Assembly (NCBI RefSeq): GCF_003721515.1
Contig: NZ_RJJD01000021.1
Coordinates: forward strand, 62,001-126,000
Reading direction: 5' to 3'
DNA length: 64,000 nucleotides
From: Rufibacter latericius
GTDB lineage: Bacteria > Bacteroidota > Bacteroidia > Cytophagales > Hymenobacteraceae
The notes under the pieces are model-generated. The model was not told the origin of the DNA. It made no database searches and was given only the letters and a program-made list of their open reading frames with translations. Position numbers and translations under genes: made by a program. Position 1 is the first letter of the stretch, and each line of letters starts with the position of its first letter. Of this stretch, positions 1-7,075 are shown piece after piece.

Positions 1-608
1 ACCCCAAAGTACGGAAAGACGAGGTTCGGGTAGATTATTACGCCCGCATCATCAAAGACGAGAACAAGCGCATGCACCAGCAGGTAGAAAAAGTGCTGCA
101 AACGGCCCAGATGGAGCGCAAAACCCTGCAGTTGGCCTTTGAAGAAGTAGACGTGCATCAACTCATCAGGAAAGCCGCCGAGCCGTTCCAACTTCATATT
201 GAGCAACGCCAGGGAAATCTGGACCTGAAACTGGAGGCACGTACTCCGTATGTCTGGGCTGATCCCGGCCACTTAGCCAATATGATCGGCAACCTGCTGG
301 ACAACGCGAACAAGTACTCACCCAACGCCCCTAAGATCGTCATCCAGACCACCACCATTGCCAAAGGGCTGCACATATCGGTGGAGGATCAGGGCACGGG
401 CATGTCGCGGGAGGCGCAGAAAAGGGTGTTTGACAAGTTCTACCGCGTACCTACCGGCAACGTGCACAACGTGAAAGGCTTCGGGCTGGGGCTGAGTTAC
501 GTTAAAACCATGGCCGAAGCGCACGCAGGCACCATTCACCTGCGCAGTGAATTAGGCAAAGGCAGCAAGTTTACGCTTTGGCTCCCTTTTCAGAAAAACG
601 TCAGTTAA
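1..608 (+). CDS. Sensor histidine kinase, 5'-truncated by window edge
   Basis: This is the C-terminal part of a membrane sensor kinase that phosphorylates the response regulator encoded 29 bp downstream. The reading frame is open to the window edge (codons from base 3), so the gene starts outside. The visible part begins in the second helix of the dimerisation domain (ARIIKDENKRM), after the phospho-accepting His. It is followed by a complete HATPase_c domain: N box NMIGNLLDNANKYS, G1 box EDQGTGM, F box VFDKFYR and G2 box GFGLGLSYVK. With the regulator it resembles the RprX/RprY type of Bacteroidota two-component pair, but the sensory domain is not visible, so the signal is unknown. Confidence 0.93.
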   Translation, partial: PKVRKDEVRVDYYARIIKDENKRMHQQVEKVLQTAQMERKTLQLAFEEVDVHQLIRKAAEPFQLHIEQRQGNLDLKLEARTPYVWADPGHLANMIGNLLDNANKYSPNAPKIVIQTTTIAKGLHISVEDQGTGMSREAQKRVFDKFYRVPTGNVHNVKGFGLGLSYVKTMAEAHAGTIHLRSELGKGSKFTLWLPFQKNVS

Positions 609-637
609 ACGATCCTTTATTCTAACCGCATATTCCC

Positions 638-1375
638 ATGACTGCCACTCCTGACACCCGCCTTCTACTGGTTGAAGATGATCCCAACTTTGGGATGGTT
701 CTGAAAGACTATCTGGAGCTGCACGATTACAACGTGACCCTCTGCACCGATGGCCTACAAGGCTTGCGCATGTTCCAGAAAGAGGCGTTTGACGGTTGCA
801 TCCTGGATGTCATGATGCCGGTCAAGGACGGATTCTCCCTGGCCGCCGATATCAAAAAAGCAAACCCCGCCATGCCCGTGATCTTCCTGACGGCCAAAGC
901 CATGAAAGCCGATATGCTGGAAGGATTCAGGATTGGAGCTGATGACTACATCACCAAACCCTTTGACTCTGAGATCCTGCTCTGCAAGCTTAAGGCCATT
1001 CTGCACCGTAAAGCAATCCCGGCAGCTCCTGAGAAACCTCTGGCTACTGAGTATCAACTGGGCACCTATCATTTCCATTTCAAAACCCGCCTCATCACGC
1101 GTGGACCCGAAACCCAGAAACTTTCCCCAAAAGAAGCCGAGCTGCTCCTGCTGTTATGCCAGTACCTGAATGACGTACTTCCGCGCGAGGTTGCCCTCAG
1201 TAAGATCTGGAAAGACGACAACTATTTCACCGCCCGCAGCATGGATGTCTTTGTCACTAAACTCCGCAAATACCTTAAAGCAGACCCAAGCGTAGAGATC
1301 ATCAACGTACACGGCAACGGTTTCCGGCTGGTAGCACCTGTTATGGATGCTCAGGTTTTAACCCCCTCTTTATAA
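638..1375 (+). CDS. OmpR/PhoB-type response regulator
   Basis: DNA-binding response regulator of 245 residues, partner of the kinase just upstream. The receiver domain covers about residues 8-120: acidic pair in LLVEDDPNF, phospho-acceptor Asp in CILDVMMP (about residue 57), conserved Thr in FLTAKA and Lys in YITKPF. The C-terminal winged helix (about 140-235) has the OmpR-family pattern LSPKEAELLLLL and ends near VHGNGFRLV. Length and architecture match RprY-like regulators of Bacteroidota. Targets cannot be deduced. A hairpin repeat lies 33 bp after the stop. Confidence 0.93.
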   Translation: MTATPDTRLLLVEDDPNFGMVLKDYLELHDYNVTLCTDGLQGLRMFQKEAFDGCILDVMMPVKDGFSLAADIKKANPAMPVIFLTAKAMKADMLEGFRIGADDYITKPFDSEILLCKLKAILHRKAIPAAPEKPLATEYQLGTYHFHFKTRLITRGPETQKLSPKEAELLLLLCQYLNDVLPREVALSKIWKDDNYFTARSMDVFVTKLRKYLKADPSVEIINVHGNGFRLVAPVMDAQVLTPSL

Positions 1376-1407
1376 AAACTGCCGATTTTCAGCAATTCAC
1401 CAGTCAA

Positions 1408-1451
1408 GCGTGTTTAGGGCCTATTTTGTATAAAAAAGGCCCTAAAAACGC
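1408..1451. repeat. Core hairpin repeat (strong copy)
   Basis: Arms gcgtgtttagggcc and ggccctaaaaacgc pair over 14 bp with one mismatch around an AT-rich centre (tattttgtataaaaaa). It belongs to the intergenic hairpin family described in the findings. Confidence 0.8.
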
Positions 1452-1622
1452 TTTTGCTTTACAATAGAGTAGGTTCTACCCCTCTATTTGTGCCATTGAA
1501 GGCAAACGGGAATTGCAGGGGCAATCCCTGGTGGTTGCCCTTTGGCCTAAGGAATCGTGTTAAGGGGAACCACAAAGAATTGTCCCTACATTATGGTCCA
1601 CTTTGAGAAAAACCAACAAATT

Positions 1623-1660
1623 TGTTTTGACGGTATTTTCCCTAAAAGGGGTTTGAAACG
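1623..1660. repeat. Core hairpin repeat (degenerate copy)
   Basis: It keeps the layout gtttt ... tattttccctaaaa ... gtttgaaac, but the GC block pairs poorly. It lies 105 bp before the coaD start. Confidence 0.4.
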
Positions 1661-1765
1661 GGATAAAAGGAAACATTTCCGCCGAGGGGCGGTAAAGGGA
1701 AAGGATATTTTCAGCATCTTCACCGCTGAAACCAAATCAGATTTCTCCACCTACACCCCTATTGC

Positions 1766-2245
1766 ATGAAGCGCATAGCCATCTTCCCTGGTTCTTTTGA
1801 TCCTTTCACCAACGGACACTATGATGTGGTACAGCGCGGATGCGAGTTATTTGACAACATCATCATTGCCATTGGAAACAACAGCAGCAAGAACCGCTAC
1901 TTTCCGGTGCTGGAGATGGTTTCTACCATTGAAGGGGTGTTCAAAGACAATCCGCAAGTGTGGGTGCAGGCTTACAAGGGCCTTACCGCCGATTTTGCGA
2001 AAGAAGTAGGCGCTAAATTTCTATTGCGCGGGTTGCGCAACACCACTGATTTTGAGTACGAAAACACCATTGCACAAGCGAACCGGCACATAAACCCAGA
2101 GTTGGAGACTGTGTTTTTAATTACCTCTCCTTCCCTGGCGGCTATTAACTCCTCCATCATTCGGGAGATTCACCGGTTTGGCGGAAACGTGCAGGATTTT
2201 ATTCCCTTCCACCTTTCTTCATTGCCTGCAAATAATCCCGGATAA
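1766..2245 (+). CDS. coaD: Phosphopantetheine adenylyltransferase
   Basis: Transfers AMP from ATP to 4'-phosphopantetheine to give dephospho-CoA, the fourth step of CoA synthesis; cytosolic. The 159-residue protein has the nucleotidyltransferase signature GSFDPFTNGH at residues 9-18 (the TxGH site), the substrate-binding segment FLLRGLRN, and the C-terminal motif INSSIIREI equivalent to ISST-x-VR. Length is usual for the family. The last 47 bp overlap the 3' end of the convergent Nudix gene, so the C-terminal tail is encoded antisense to another coding region. Confidence 0.95.
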   Translation: MKRIAIFPGSFDPFTNGHYDVVQRGCELFDNIIIAIGNNSSKNRYFPVLEMVSTIEGVFKDNPQVWVQAYKGLTADFAKEVGAKFLLRGLRNTTDFEYENTIAQANRHINPELETVFLITSPSLAAINSSIIREIHRFGGNVQDFIPFHLSSLPANNPG

Positions 2246-2939
2246 CAAACTGGATAGAGGTGTAAGACTCTGGTAAAACCTCCAGAACTTCGTCTGGGGT
2301 CATGAAGCGGACCTCTTCAATAAATTCTTCGGCCTGGGGTTTCATGTAGGTATCATCCAGGCACTGCATGGTGAACCAGCTGGTTTTCTTCAGGATTTTG
2401 TTTCCCTTGTAGGCGTAGGAGTGCCAGGTGTTGGGCAGTTCGCCGGTAATGGCTACTTTGATATTGCACTCTTCCTCTACCTCGCGCAGGGCACCTAAAT
2501 CGGTTTCCTCAGCCTTCTTGATCTTGCCTTTAGGTAGGTCCCACATGCCCAGGCGGTAAATCATCAGGATTTTTCCGTCCTTGATCACCAGGCCACCAGC
2601 TGCTTTTATGATCTTGAATTGGTCTTTGAGATGGGCAATGAGCTTTTTCTTCTTGTCGGTGACCAGCGTAAGAGACTCCAGTTTCTTGAGTTTCTTAACT
2701 TCCATGAGGCGAACCAAACGGTCAATGAGAGCCGAATCTACATCCCGGATGAGCACATCGCCCACCAAGTCTTTGGAAGTAAACTGATCGTCTTTACCGA
2801 GCACTAAATCGTATTTGTGCTTAAAGATCTTTTCACTGCTTTTTTTAATAATCAGTGGGATGTCGTTGATAAAGACATTCATGAAGTTGTCGCTTAGGTA
2901 GGGCGCGTAAGTAGCTACAAAATAAGAAAGAATTTTCAT
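2199..2939 (-). CDS. Nudix hydrolase with N-terminal extension
   Basis: A 246-residue protein whose C-terminal half is a Nudix domain. The box reads G-KIKKA-E-x7-REVEEE (about residues 137-157), with the usual Glu cluster for Mg2+ binding and diphosphate cleavage. The N-terminal 110 residues (MKILSYFVATYAPYLSDNF...) match no family I can name and precede a predicted helix rich in Lys. The ATG at 2937-2939 is preferred over a TTG three codons upstream. The stop lies inside convergent coaD. The start is 56 bp from pyrE, which is divergent. Substrate unknown; the family cleaves nucleoside diphosphates linked to other groups. Confidence 0.85.
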   Translation of the reverse strand: MKILSYFVATYAPYLSDNFMNVFINDIPLIIKKSSEKIFKHKYDLVLGKDDQFTSKDLVGDVLIRDVDSALIDRLVRLMEVKKLKKLESLTLVTDKKKKLIAHLKDQFKIIKAAGGLVIKDGKILMIYRLGMWDLPKGKIKKAEETDLGALREVEEECNIKVAITGELPNTWHSYAYKGNKILKKTSWFTMQCLDDTYMKPQAEEFIEEVRFMTPDEVLEVLPESYTSIQFVIRDYLQAMKKGGRE

Positions 2940-2995
2940 AGGGCACAAGACGTGCGGCGAAGGAAAAGATTACTACTAATTGTGTAATTTCGCCC

Positions 2996-3634
2996 ATGCC
3001 ACACACAGAAACCGCCGCCCAGATAGCGGCTTACCTCCTTGAAACCCAAGCGGTGCGTCTCCGGCCCGAGCAGCCTTTCAAGTGGAGTTCCGGCTGGAAC
3101 TCCCCCATTTACTGCGACAACCGCGTCACGCTTTCTTTTCCGCATATTCGTTCATTCATTAAAAATGCTTTGGCAAAAGCCGTTCAGGACAATTTTCTAG
3201 GGGTGCAGGCCATTGCCGGGGTAGCCACGGCAGGCATTGCCCAAGGCGCCTTGGTAGCAGATATACTGAACTTGCCGTACTTATACGTACGTCCCGAGCC
3301 AAAAAGCCATGGAATGGGAAACCAAATTGAAGGAAAATTAGAAGCTGGCCAGAGGGTAGTACTCATAGAAGACCTTATTTCTACCGGAGGCTCCTCCTTG
3401 AAAGCCGCTAAAGCCGTACAGGCTGCCGGAGCCGAGGTCATTGGCATGGCCGCCATCTTCACCTACGGGTTCCGCCAAGCCGACGATAACTTCTCCGCCG
3501 CCGGCATCCCCACCGTCTGCCTCAGCCACTACAACGCCCTCCTTGAAACTGCCGCCTCGCAAGGCTACATCTCCCAGGAGGCCATCGCCACCCTGGAGCA
3601 ATGGCGTCAGCAACCCGAGACGTGGGGAGTATAA
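2996..3634 (+). CDS. pyrE: Orotate phosphoribosyltransferase
   Basis: Converts orotate and PRPP to OMP in pyrimidine synthesis. The 212-residue protein carries the PRPP-binding signature VVLIEDLISTGGSS at about residues 121-134 and the N-terminal region FKWSSGWNSPIYCD typical of OPRTases. The ATG lies only 4 bp after a weak -7-like TAATTTCG, so the promoter is uncertain. Downstream is a composite repeat (arms plus core hairpin). Confidence 0.95.
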   Translation: MPHTETAAQIAAYLLETQAVRLRPEQPFKWSSGWNSPIYCDNRVTLSFPHIRSFIKNALAKAVQDNFLGVQAIAGVATAGIAQGALVADILNLPYLYVRPEPKSHGMGNQIEGKLEAGQRVVLIEDLISTGGSSLKAAKAVQAAGAEVIGMAAIFTYGFRQADDNFSAAGIPTVCLSHYNALLETAASQGYISQEAIATLEQWRQQPETWGV

Positions 3635-3809
3635 TTGAATGTTTGGGGGATTGAATGATTGAGGGAATAGGTAAATGAAGAGGATGAATAGAAGGGAATA
3701 TTCGTTTTAAGGCTACTTTTCTAAAAACAGGCTTAGAACGTCCTCTAGTCGTATTTCTTCGTATTTTAAATTCTTCATTCATTCAATCTCTCAATCATTC
3801 ATTCTCTCC
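3634..3809. repeat. Composite repeat A: GAATGA array, core hairpin, TCATTC array
   Basis: The left arm (about 3634-3700) is rich in gaatga/ttgagg units. The centre is the core hairpin at 3703-3740. The right arm (3771-3809) reads as imperfect tcattc units. The right arm's complement matches the left arm at gaatgattgag and again at aatgaag, so the whole is a large imperfect inverted repeat. The right arm ends 2 bp before the ATG of the phosphodiesterase gene. Confidence 0.7.
3703..3740. repeat. Core hairpin repeat (good copy)
   Basis: Arms cgttttaagg and gcttagaacg with the centre ctacttttctaaaaacag. Two mismatches in the arms. Centre of composite repeat A. Confidence 0.65.
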
Positions 3810-3811
3810 TT

Positions 3812-4309
3812 ATGAAAATCGGCCTGCTTTCAGATACGCATAGTTACTTGGATGACCGAATTTTGGCTCTACTGGAGGGCTGTGATGAGATCTGGCATGC
3901 TGGGGATTTCGGGACAGCGGAGGTTTCTGTGCGGTTGGGGCAGTTGGCTCCAATCAAGGGCGTGTATGGCAACATTGATGCCGGGGACGTAAGAGCCTTG
4001 CACCCTAAAAACCTACGGTTCACTTGTGAAGGGTTAGACGTGCTCATGACGCACATTGGTGGGTACCCTGGTAAATACGCTCCCGAGGTGCGTACCATGA
4101 TTAAGGAGAATCCGCCGGGTCTTTTCATCTGCGGACACTCTCATATCCTTAAAGTCATGCAAGACCCAAAGCATGGTAATTTGCTGCACCTCAACCCCGG
4201 AGCAGCCGGGCGCCATGGGTTTCACCAGATGCGCACCATGATGCGTTTTGAGGTAGAAGAAGGGAAAGTACAGAAACTCCAGGCTATTGAGCTTGGCAAA
4301 AGGGCATAA
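3812..4309 (+). CDS. YfcE/MJ0936-type metallophosphoesterase
   Basis: A 165-residue single-domain calcineurin-like phosphoesterase. Metal ligands follow the family order: D8-x-H10, D32 in AGDFG, N54 in GNID, H81 in MTHIGG, H109 and H111 in CGHSH. These proteins hydrolyse phosphodiesters with two bound metals; the physiological substrate is usually unknown. The start codon directly follows the right arm of composite repeat A. The 3' end faces the small basic gene across a hairpin terminator. Confidence 0.9.
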   Translation: MKIGLLSDTHSYLDDRILALLEGCDEIWHAGDFGTAEVSVRLGQLAPIKGVYGNIDAGDVRALHPKNLRFTCEGLDVLMTHIGGYPGKYAPEVRTMIKENPPGLFICGHSHILKVMQDPKHGNLLHLNPGAAGRHGFHQMRTMMRFEVEEGKVQKLQAIELGKRA

Positions 4310-4339
4310 AAAAAGTGTAACCAATGGAGGTTACACTTT
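4308..4339 (-). terminator. Terminator of the small basic-protein gene
   Basis: Perfect 11-bp stem (4312-4322 with 4329-4339, arms aaagtgtaacc and ggttacacttt) and a 6-nt loop. Read on the minus strand, it is followed by a seven-base T run. It also touches the stop of the convergent phosphoesterase gene. Confidence 0.8.
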
Positions 4340-4410
4340 CAACTATCTTGTAGTAAGAGTAATCGCGTACAGTTTGCCGAAAGGCAGTAGGCGAACGAAA
4401 AAACGCAGAA

Positions 4411-4590
4411 TTACTCAGCTGTAGCAACTTCCGCGCTAGCGGCTGGAGCAGAAGTGAAACGAGCTTTCAGCTCTTCAACATCCACGTTCTTGATAACCGG
4501 AGTAGACAACAATTGCTTGATCACGCGTTGCTTGTTGTTCTGTCTTGCTTTATTCTTACGGTCTTTTCTTTTTAATCTAGTAACTGCCAT
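4411..4590 (-). CDS. Small conserved basic protein, 59 residues
   Basis: The frame begins MAVTRLKRKDRKNKAR and ends with an Ala/Glu tail. The first 25 residues hold about 11 Lys/Arg, the middle (VIKQLLSTPVIKNVDVEEL) looks helical, and the tail is acidic. Such very basic short proteins are often ribosome- or nucleic-acid-associated, but I cannot assign a family. It has its own promoter-like site (4615-4646) and its own terminator (4308-4339), which argues strongly that it is a real, independently transcribed gene. No Shine-Dalgarno is present, as expected in this phylum. Confidence 0.78.
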   Translation of the reverse strand: MAVTRLKRKDRKNKARQNNKQRVIKQLLSTPVIKNVDVEELKARFTSAPAASAEVATAE

Positions 4591-4605
4591 CGGTCAATAT
4601 TTAAA

Positions 4606-4635
4606 ATTGAATCGCAAAAGTAAGTTATTACTTTT
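4606..4635 (+). promoter_or_regulatory. Candidate promoter for the threonine aldolase gene
   Basis: ATTG at 4606-4609, 18 bp spacing, then TACTTTTA at 4628-4635, close to the Bacteroidota TTTG/TAnnTTTG consensus. It interleaves with the divergent promoter on the minus strand. Confidence 0.45.
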
Positions 4636-4646
4636 ACATTCTCAAT
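4615..4646 (-). promoter_or_regulatory. Candidate promoter for the small basic protein
   Basis: On the minus strand, ATTG (plus 4643-4646), 20 bp, then an exact TACTTTTG -7 box (plus 4615-4622), 24 bp before the start codon. Confidence 0.55.
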
Positions 4647-4666
4647 AGTTCGGCTTAAAAAAACAC

Positions 4667-5695
4667 ATGAATCCTTTGATTGACCTGCGCAGCGATACTG
4701 TCACCAAACCCTCTCCCGCTATGCTGGAGGCTATGTTTCAGGCCCAGGTGGGCGATGATGTGTACGGGGAAGACCCTACAGTGAATGAGTTACAGGCCTA
4801 CGGAGCCAGTTTGTTTGGGATGGAAGCTGGCCTCTTCTGCCCTTCTGGCACCATGACAAACCAGATCGCCATTAAAATGCACACGCAACCGCTCTCCGAG
4901 GTGGTTTGCGACCGCACTAGCCATATCTATGTCTATGAGGTGGGTGGAATCGCGTTCAACTCGGCGGCCTCTGTGCAGTTGATTGACGGGGTTCGCGGCA
5001 AAGTCACCCCGGAACAGGTAGAAGCCTGCATCAACCCAGACAACATCCACTTCCCGGTGACCAGCCTGGTTTCCCTGGAAAACACCTGCAACAAAGGCGG
5101 AGGCTCTTACTACACCGTTTCTGAAATTGCCGCCATCTCCGAAGTTTGCAGCCGAAACAACATTGCCCTGCACCTAGACGGAGCTCGGGTATTCAATGCC
5201 TTGGTTGCCTCCGGCGATGATGCCCGTGAATACGGCCGGTATTTCAACACTATTTCAATTTGCCTTTCCAAAGGATTGGGAGCCCCGGTGGGTTCTCTGC
5301 TCCTCGGCCCTAAACGACTTATTGAGCAAGCCAAGCGGGTACGTAAGGTGTTGGGCGGTGGTTGGCGGCAGGCCGGTTTTCTGGCTGCGGCCGGGCTCTA
5401 CGCCTTACAAAATAATGTTCAGCGCCTGCAGGTAGACCATGACCGTGCCCGGCAGATTGGGAATGTTTTGCAGGAAACGGGGTATGTCACCGAGGTGATG
5501 CCAGTGGACACCAACATCGTGATTTTCACTTTGGCTCCCCAGGTAAACATGGACGGGTTTCTGACTTATCTGGAAGAAAGAGGAATTCTGGCTTCTTCCT
5601 TCGGTCCGCAGAAGATCCGGATGGTTACCCACCTGGACCTCTCCGAAGAGATGATAACCTCTATTATGAAAGCCATCTCAGAATTTAAGGCCTAA
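4667..5695 (+). CDS. ltaE: Low-specificity L-threonine aldolase family PLP enzyme
   Basis: PLP-dependent fold-type I enzyme of 342 residues, expected to cleave L-threonine/L-allo-threonine to glycine and acetaldehyde. Family hallmarks: DLRSDTVT at residues 6-13, the PLP-pyridine Asp in LHLDGAR (D171), and the Schiff-base Lys in SICLSKGLGAPVGS (K202). Full length for the family. It is monocistronic, between a promoter candidate and a strong terminator. The related beta-eliminating lyases share the fold, but the DLRSDT start favours aldolase. Confidence 0.9.
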   Translation: MNPLIDLRSDTVTKPSPAMLEAMFQAQVGDDVYGEDPTVNELQAYGASLFGMEAGLFCPSGTMTNQIAIKMHTQPLSEVVCDRTSHIYVYEVGGIAFNSAASVQLIDGVRGKVTPEQVEACINPDNIHFPVTSLVSLENTCNKGGGSYYTVSEIAAISEVCSRNNIALHLDGARVFNALVASGDDAREYGRYFNTISICLSKGLGAPVGSLLLGPKRLIEQAKRVRKVLGGGWRQAGFLAAAGLYALQNNVQRLQVDHDRARQIGNVLQETGYVTEVMPVDTNIVIFTLAPQVNMDGFLTYLEERGILASSFGPQKIRMVTHLDLSEEMITSIMKAISEFKA

Positions 5696-5713
5696 GGGTA
5701 TACGCTTTGGTTC

Positions 5714-5760
5714 GCCCCCGTTTAGTGCCCGTTTTCAGAAAACAGGCACTAAACGGGGGC
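5714..5760 (+). terminator. Strong hairpin after threonine aldolase; member of core repeat family
   Basis: Perfect 16-bp stem (5714-5729 with 5745-5760; arms gcccccgtttagtgcc and ggcactaaacgggggc) around cgttttcagaaaaca, followed by ttttctttt. It has the core-repeat layout (gttta...GC block...gttttc-agaaaac...), so here a repeat copy appears to serve as a terminator. Confidence 0.8.
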
Positions 5761-5894
5761 TTTTCTTTTAAAAGCAGAGCGAAAAAGGATCTCCACGTCT
5801 TAAAGTTTCCGCCTTACAGGCAACCCTTTATATAAAGGAATCATCTTTCATGTAAAGCCCGGTAGCCTTCTTCAGAGGGAGGGTGAAAAACCAG

Positions 5895-5933
5895 CTCGTT
5901 TTACTCCTCTTTTTAGGAAAACAGAGCGGAAAC
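5895..5933. repeat. Core hairpin repeat (degenerate copy)
   Basis: cgttttactcctct ... aggaaaacag ... gcggaaac keeps the outer gttt/aaac pairing and the T/A centre. The GC block is weak. Confidence 0.4.
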
Positions 5934-5944
5934 TATATAAAGGA

Positions 5945-5974
5945 TTTGCTATCTTTTATGCTTCTTTACTTTTG
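5945..5974 (+). promoter_or_regulatory. Promoter candidate for the protease-CBM48 pair
   Basis: TTTG at 5945-5948, 18 bp spacing, and TACTTTTG at 5967-5974. This is one of the best Bacteroidota-type promoters in the window, 67 bp upstream of the first start codon. Confidence 0.6.
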
Positions 5975-6040
5975 CAACACCGTTCGCGATTCCTCTCCTT
6001 TACTAGATTATAACCAAGCCCTTAGACACAGCTTTTCCTT

Positions 6041-7075
6041 ATGCTTTTTTCCATCCGTTCTATGTTGGTGAGGTGCTTAGGAATGCTGCTGCTTCTTTCG
6101 GGCAGCTTTCTGCTGGAAGCCAAACCCCTTGGGGCTAAGAAACCTGAAAGGACTCGCCAACTTTCTTTACCACCTCTTCGGCAATCGCTTTCCTTGGTAT
6201 CCTTGCCCAACTTTTTCGCGGGCAATGATTCGGTTTCAAGTGTGTTGCCTTTTACCAGAGTGGGAAACCTGATTATGATCCAGGCGCGGGCTGACACCAC
6301 CGTGGGCAGCTTTATCCTGGATACCGGGGCGCAGGGACTGGTGCTCAACATCACCTATTTCCGGGATTACCCGAAGATGAAGGACTCTCAGGCCCAAAGG
6401 ACCAGTGTGACGGGAGCCTCCCCCGAGGTAGTGAAAACAATCGTGCGGAGTTTTTCCTTGGGAAACCTGCAGTATTCCAGAATAAAGGCAGATTTGGTGA
6501 ACCTGGGGCACTTAGAGAACACTAAAAAGGTTAAGATACTGGGGCTGTTGGGAATGGAGTTGTTCAGACGGTGTGAAATGATAATTGATTATGAGCGCAG
6601 CCTCATTTTCCTGCACCAGATTGGAAAGAAAGAAAGCGAAACCTACCGAAGCAGCCAGTTGCAGGACACATTGGGGTACAACACCATCCCCATCGATCTG
6701 AAGGATAACCGGATTATAGTTCACACCGAGATGGTTGGCAAGAAAATTGACTTCATCATTGACTGCGGGGCCGAAACCAATATTCTGGACAGCCGTCTGC
6801 CCAATAAGATCTTTGAAAACGTAGTTATAACAGGAAGAGTCATGTTGACCGGAACCGGCAACCGGAAGATTGAGGCACTGCGCGGAGACCTTAAAAACCT
6901 ACGGTTCGGGAATCAGGACATCGCCTCGTTGCCCGTTGTGATTACCAGCTTGGAAAACACTTGTTTTTCTTATGACGGGTGCATTAACGGCGTGCTGGGC
7001 TTTGATTTCCTTTCGGTGAATGATAACAAAATAGGCTTTAATTTTGTGAAGCGAGAATTGTATATATGGAAATAA
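6041..7075 (+). CDS. Secreted retropepsin-like (clan AA) aspartic protease homologue
   Basis: A 344-residue protein with an N-terminal signal peptide (LLLLSGSFLLEA, about residues 14-26) and two tandem aspartic-protease half domains. The first has FILDTGAQG (DTG at 94-96) and the closing GLLGMELF near 168-175. The second has FIIDCGAETN (DCG at 241-243) and GVLGFDFL near the C-terminus. The single-chain two-lobed form is the Asp_protease_2 arrangement. Cys replaces Thr in the second catalytic triplet, which may alter activity. The stop overlaps the start of the CBM48-repeat gene by 10 bp, so the two are almost surely co-translated. Substrate unknown. Confidence 0.82.
   Translation: MLFSIRSMLVRCLGMLLLLSGSFLLEAKPLGAKKPERTRQLSLPPLRQSLSLVSLPNFFAGNDSVSSVLPFTRVGNLIMIQARADTTVGSFILDTGAQGLVLNITYFRDYPKMKDSQAQRTSVTGASPEVVKTIVRSFSLGNLQYSRIKADLVNLGHLENTKKVKILGLLGMELFRRCEMIIDYERSLIFLHQIGKKESETYRSSQLQDTLGYNTIPIDLKDNRIIVHTEMVGKKIDFIIDCGAETNILDSRLPNKIFENVVITGRVMLTGTGNRKIEALRGDLKNLRFGNQDIASLPVVITSLENTCFSYDGCINGVLGFDFLSVNDNKIGFNFVKRELYIWK

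Larger units (their letters stand above)
1376..1765. other. Intergenic region, no convincing gene
   Basis: 390 bp between the response regulator and coaD. It holds one strong core hairpin repeat (1408-1451) and one degenerate copy (1623-1660). A 70-codon frame at 1557-1769 overlaps coaD, crosses the degenerate repeat and shows no protein-like features, so it is not called. Confidence 0.6.
5696..6040. other. Intergenic region: terminator, hairpin repeat, promoter
   Basis: 345 bp with the strong hairpin at 5714-5760, a degenerate core repeat at 5895-5933 and a good -33/-7 pair at 5945-5974. A 62-codon frame at 5883-6071 crosses the promoter and is not called. Confidence 0.6.

Noticed and set aside
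1557-1769. 70-codon plus-strand frame upstream of coaD
   Set aside because: It overlaps the coaD start, spans a degenerate hairpin repeat, and its sequence has no domain, signal peptide or convincing start.
2985-2992. TAATTTCG as pyrE -7 box
   Set aside because: It lies 4 bp before the ATG, so transcription would start at or after the start codon, and it is not an exact match.
5883-6071. 62-codon frame before the protease gene
   Set aside because: It contains the promoter at 5945-5974 and a repeat copy, and overlaps the real start in another frame.
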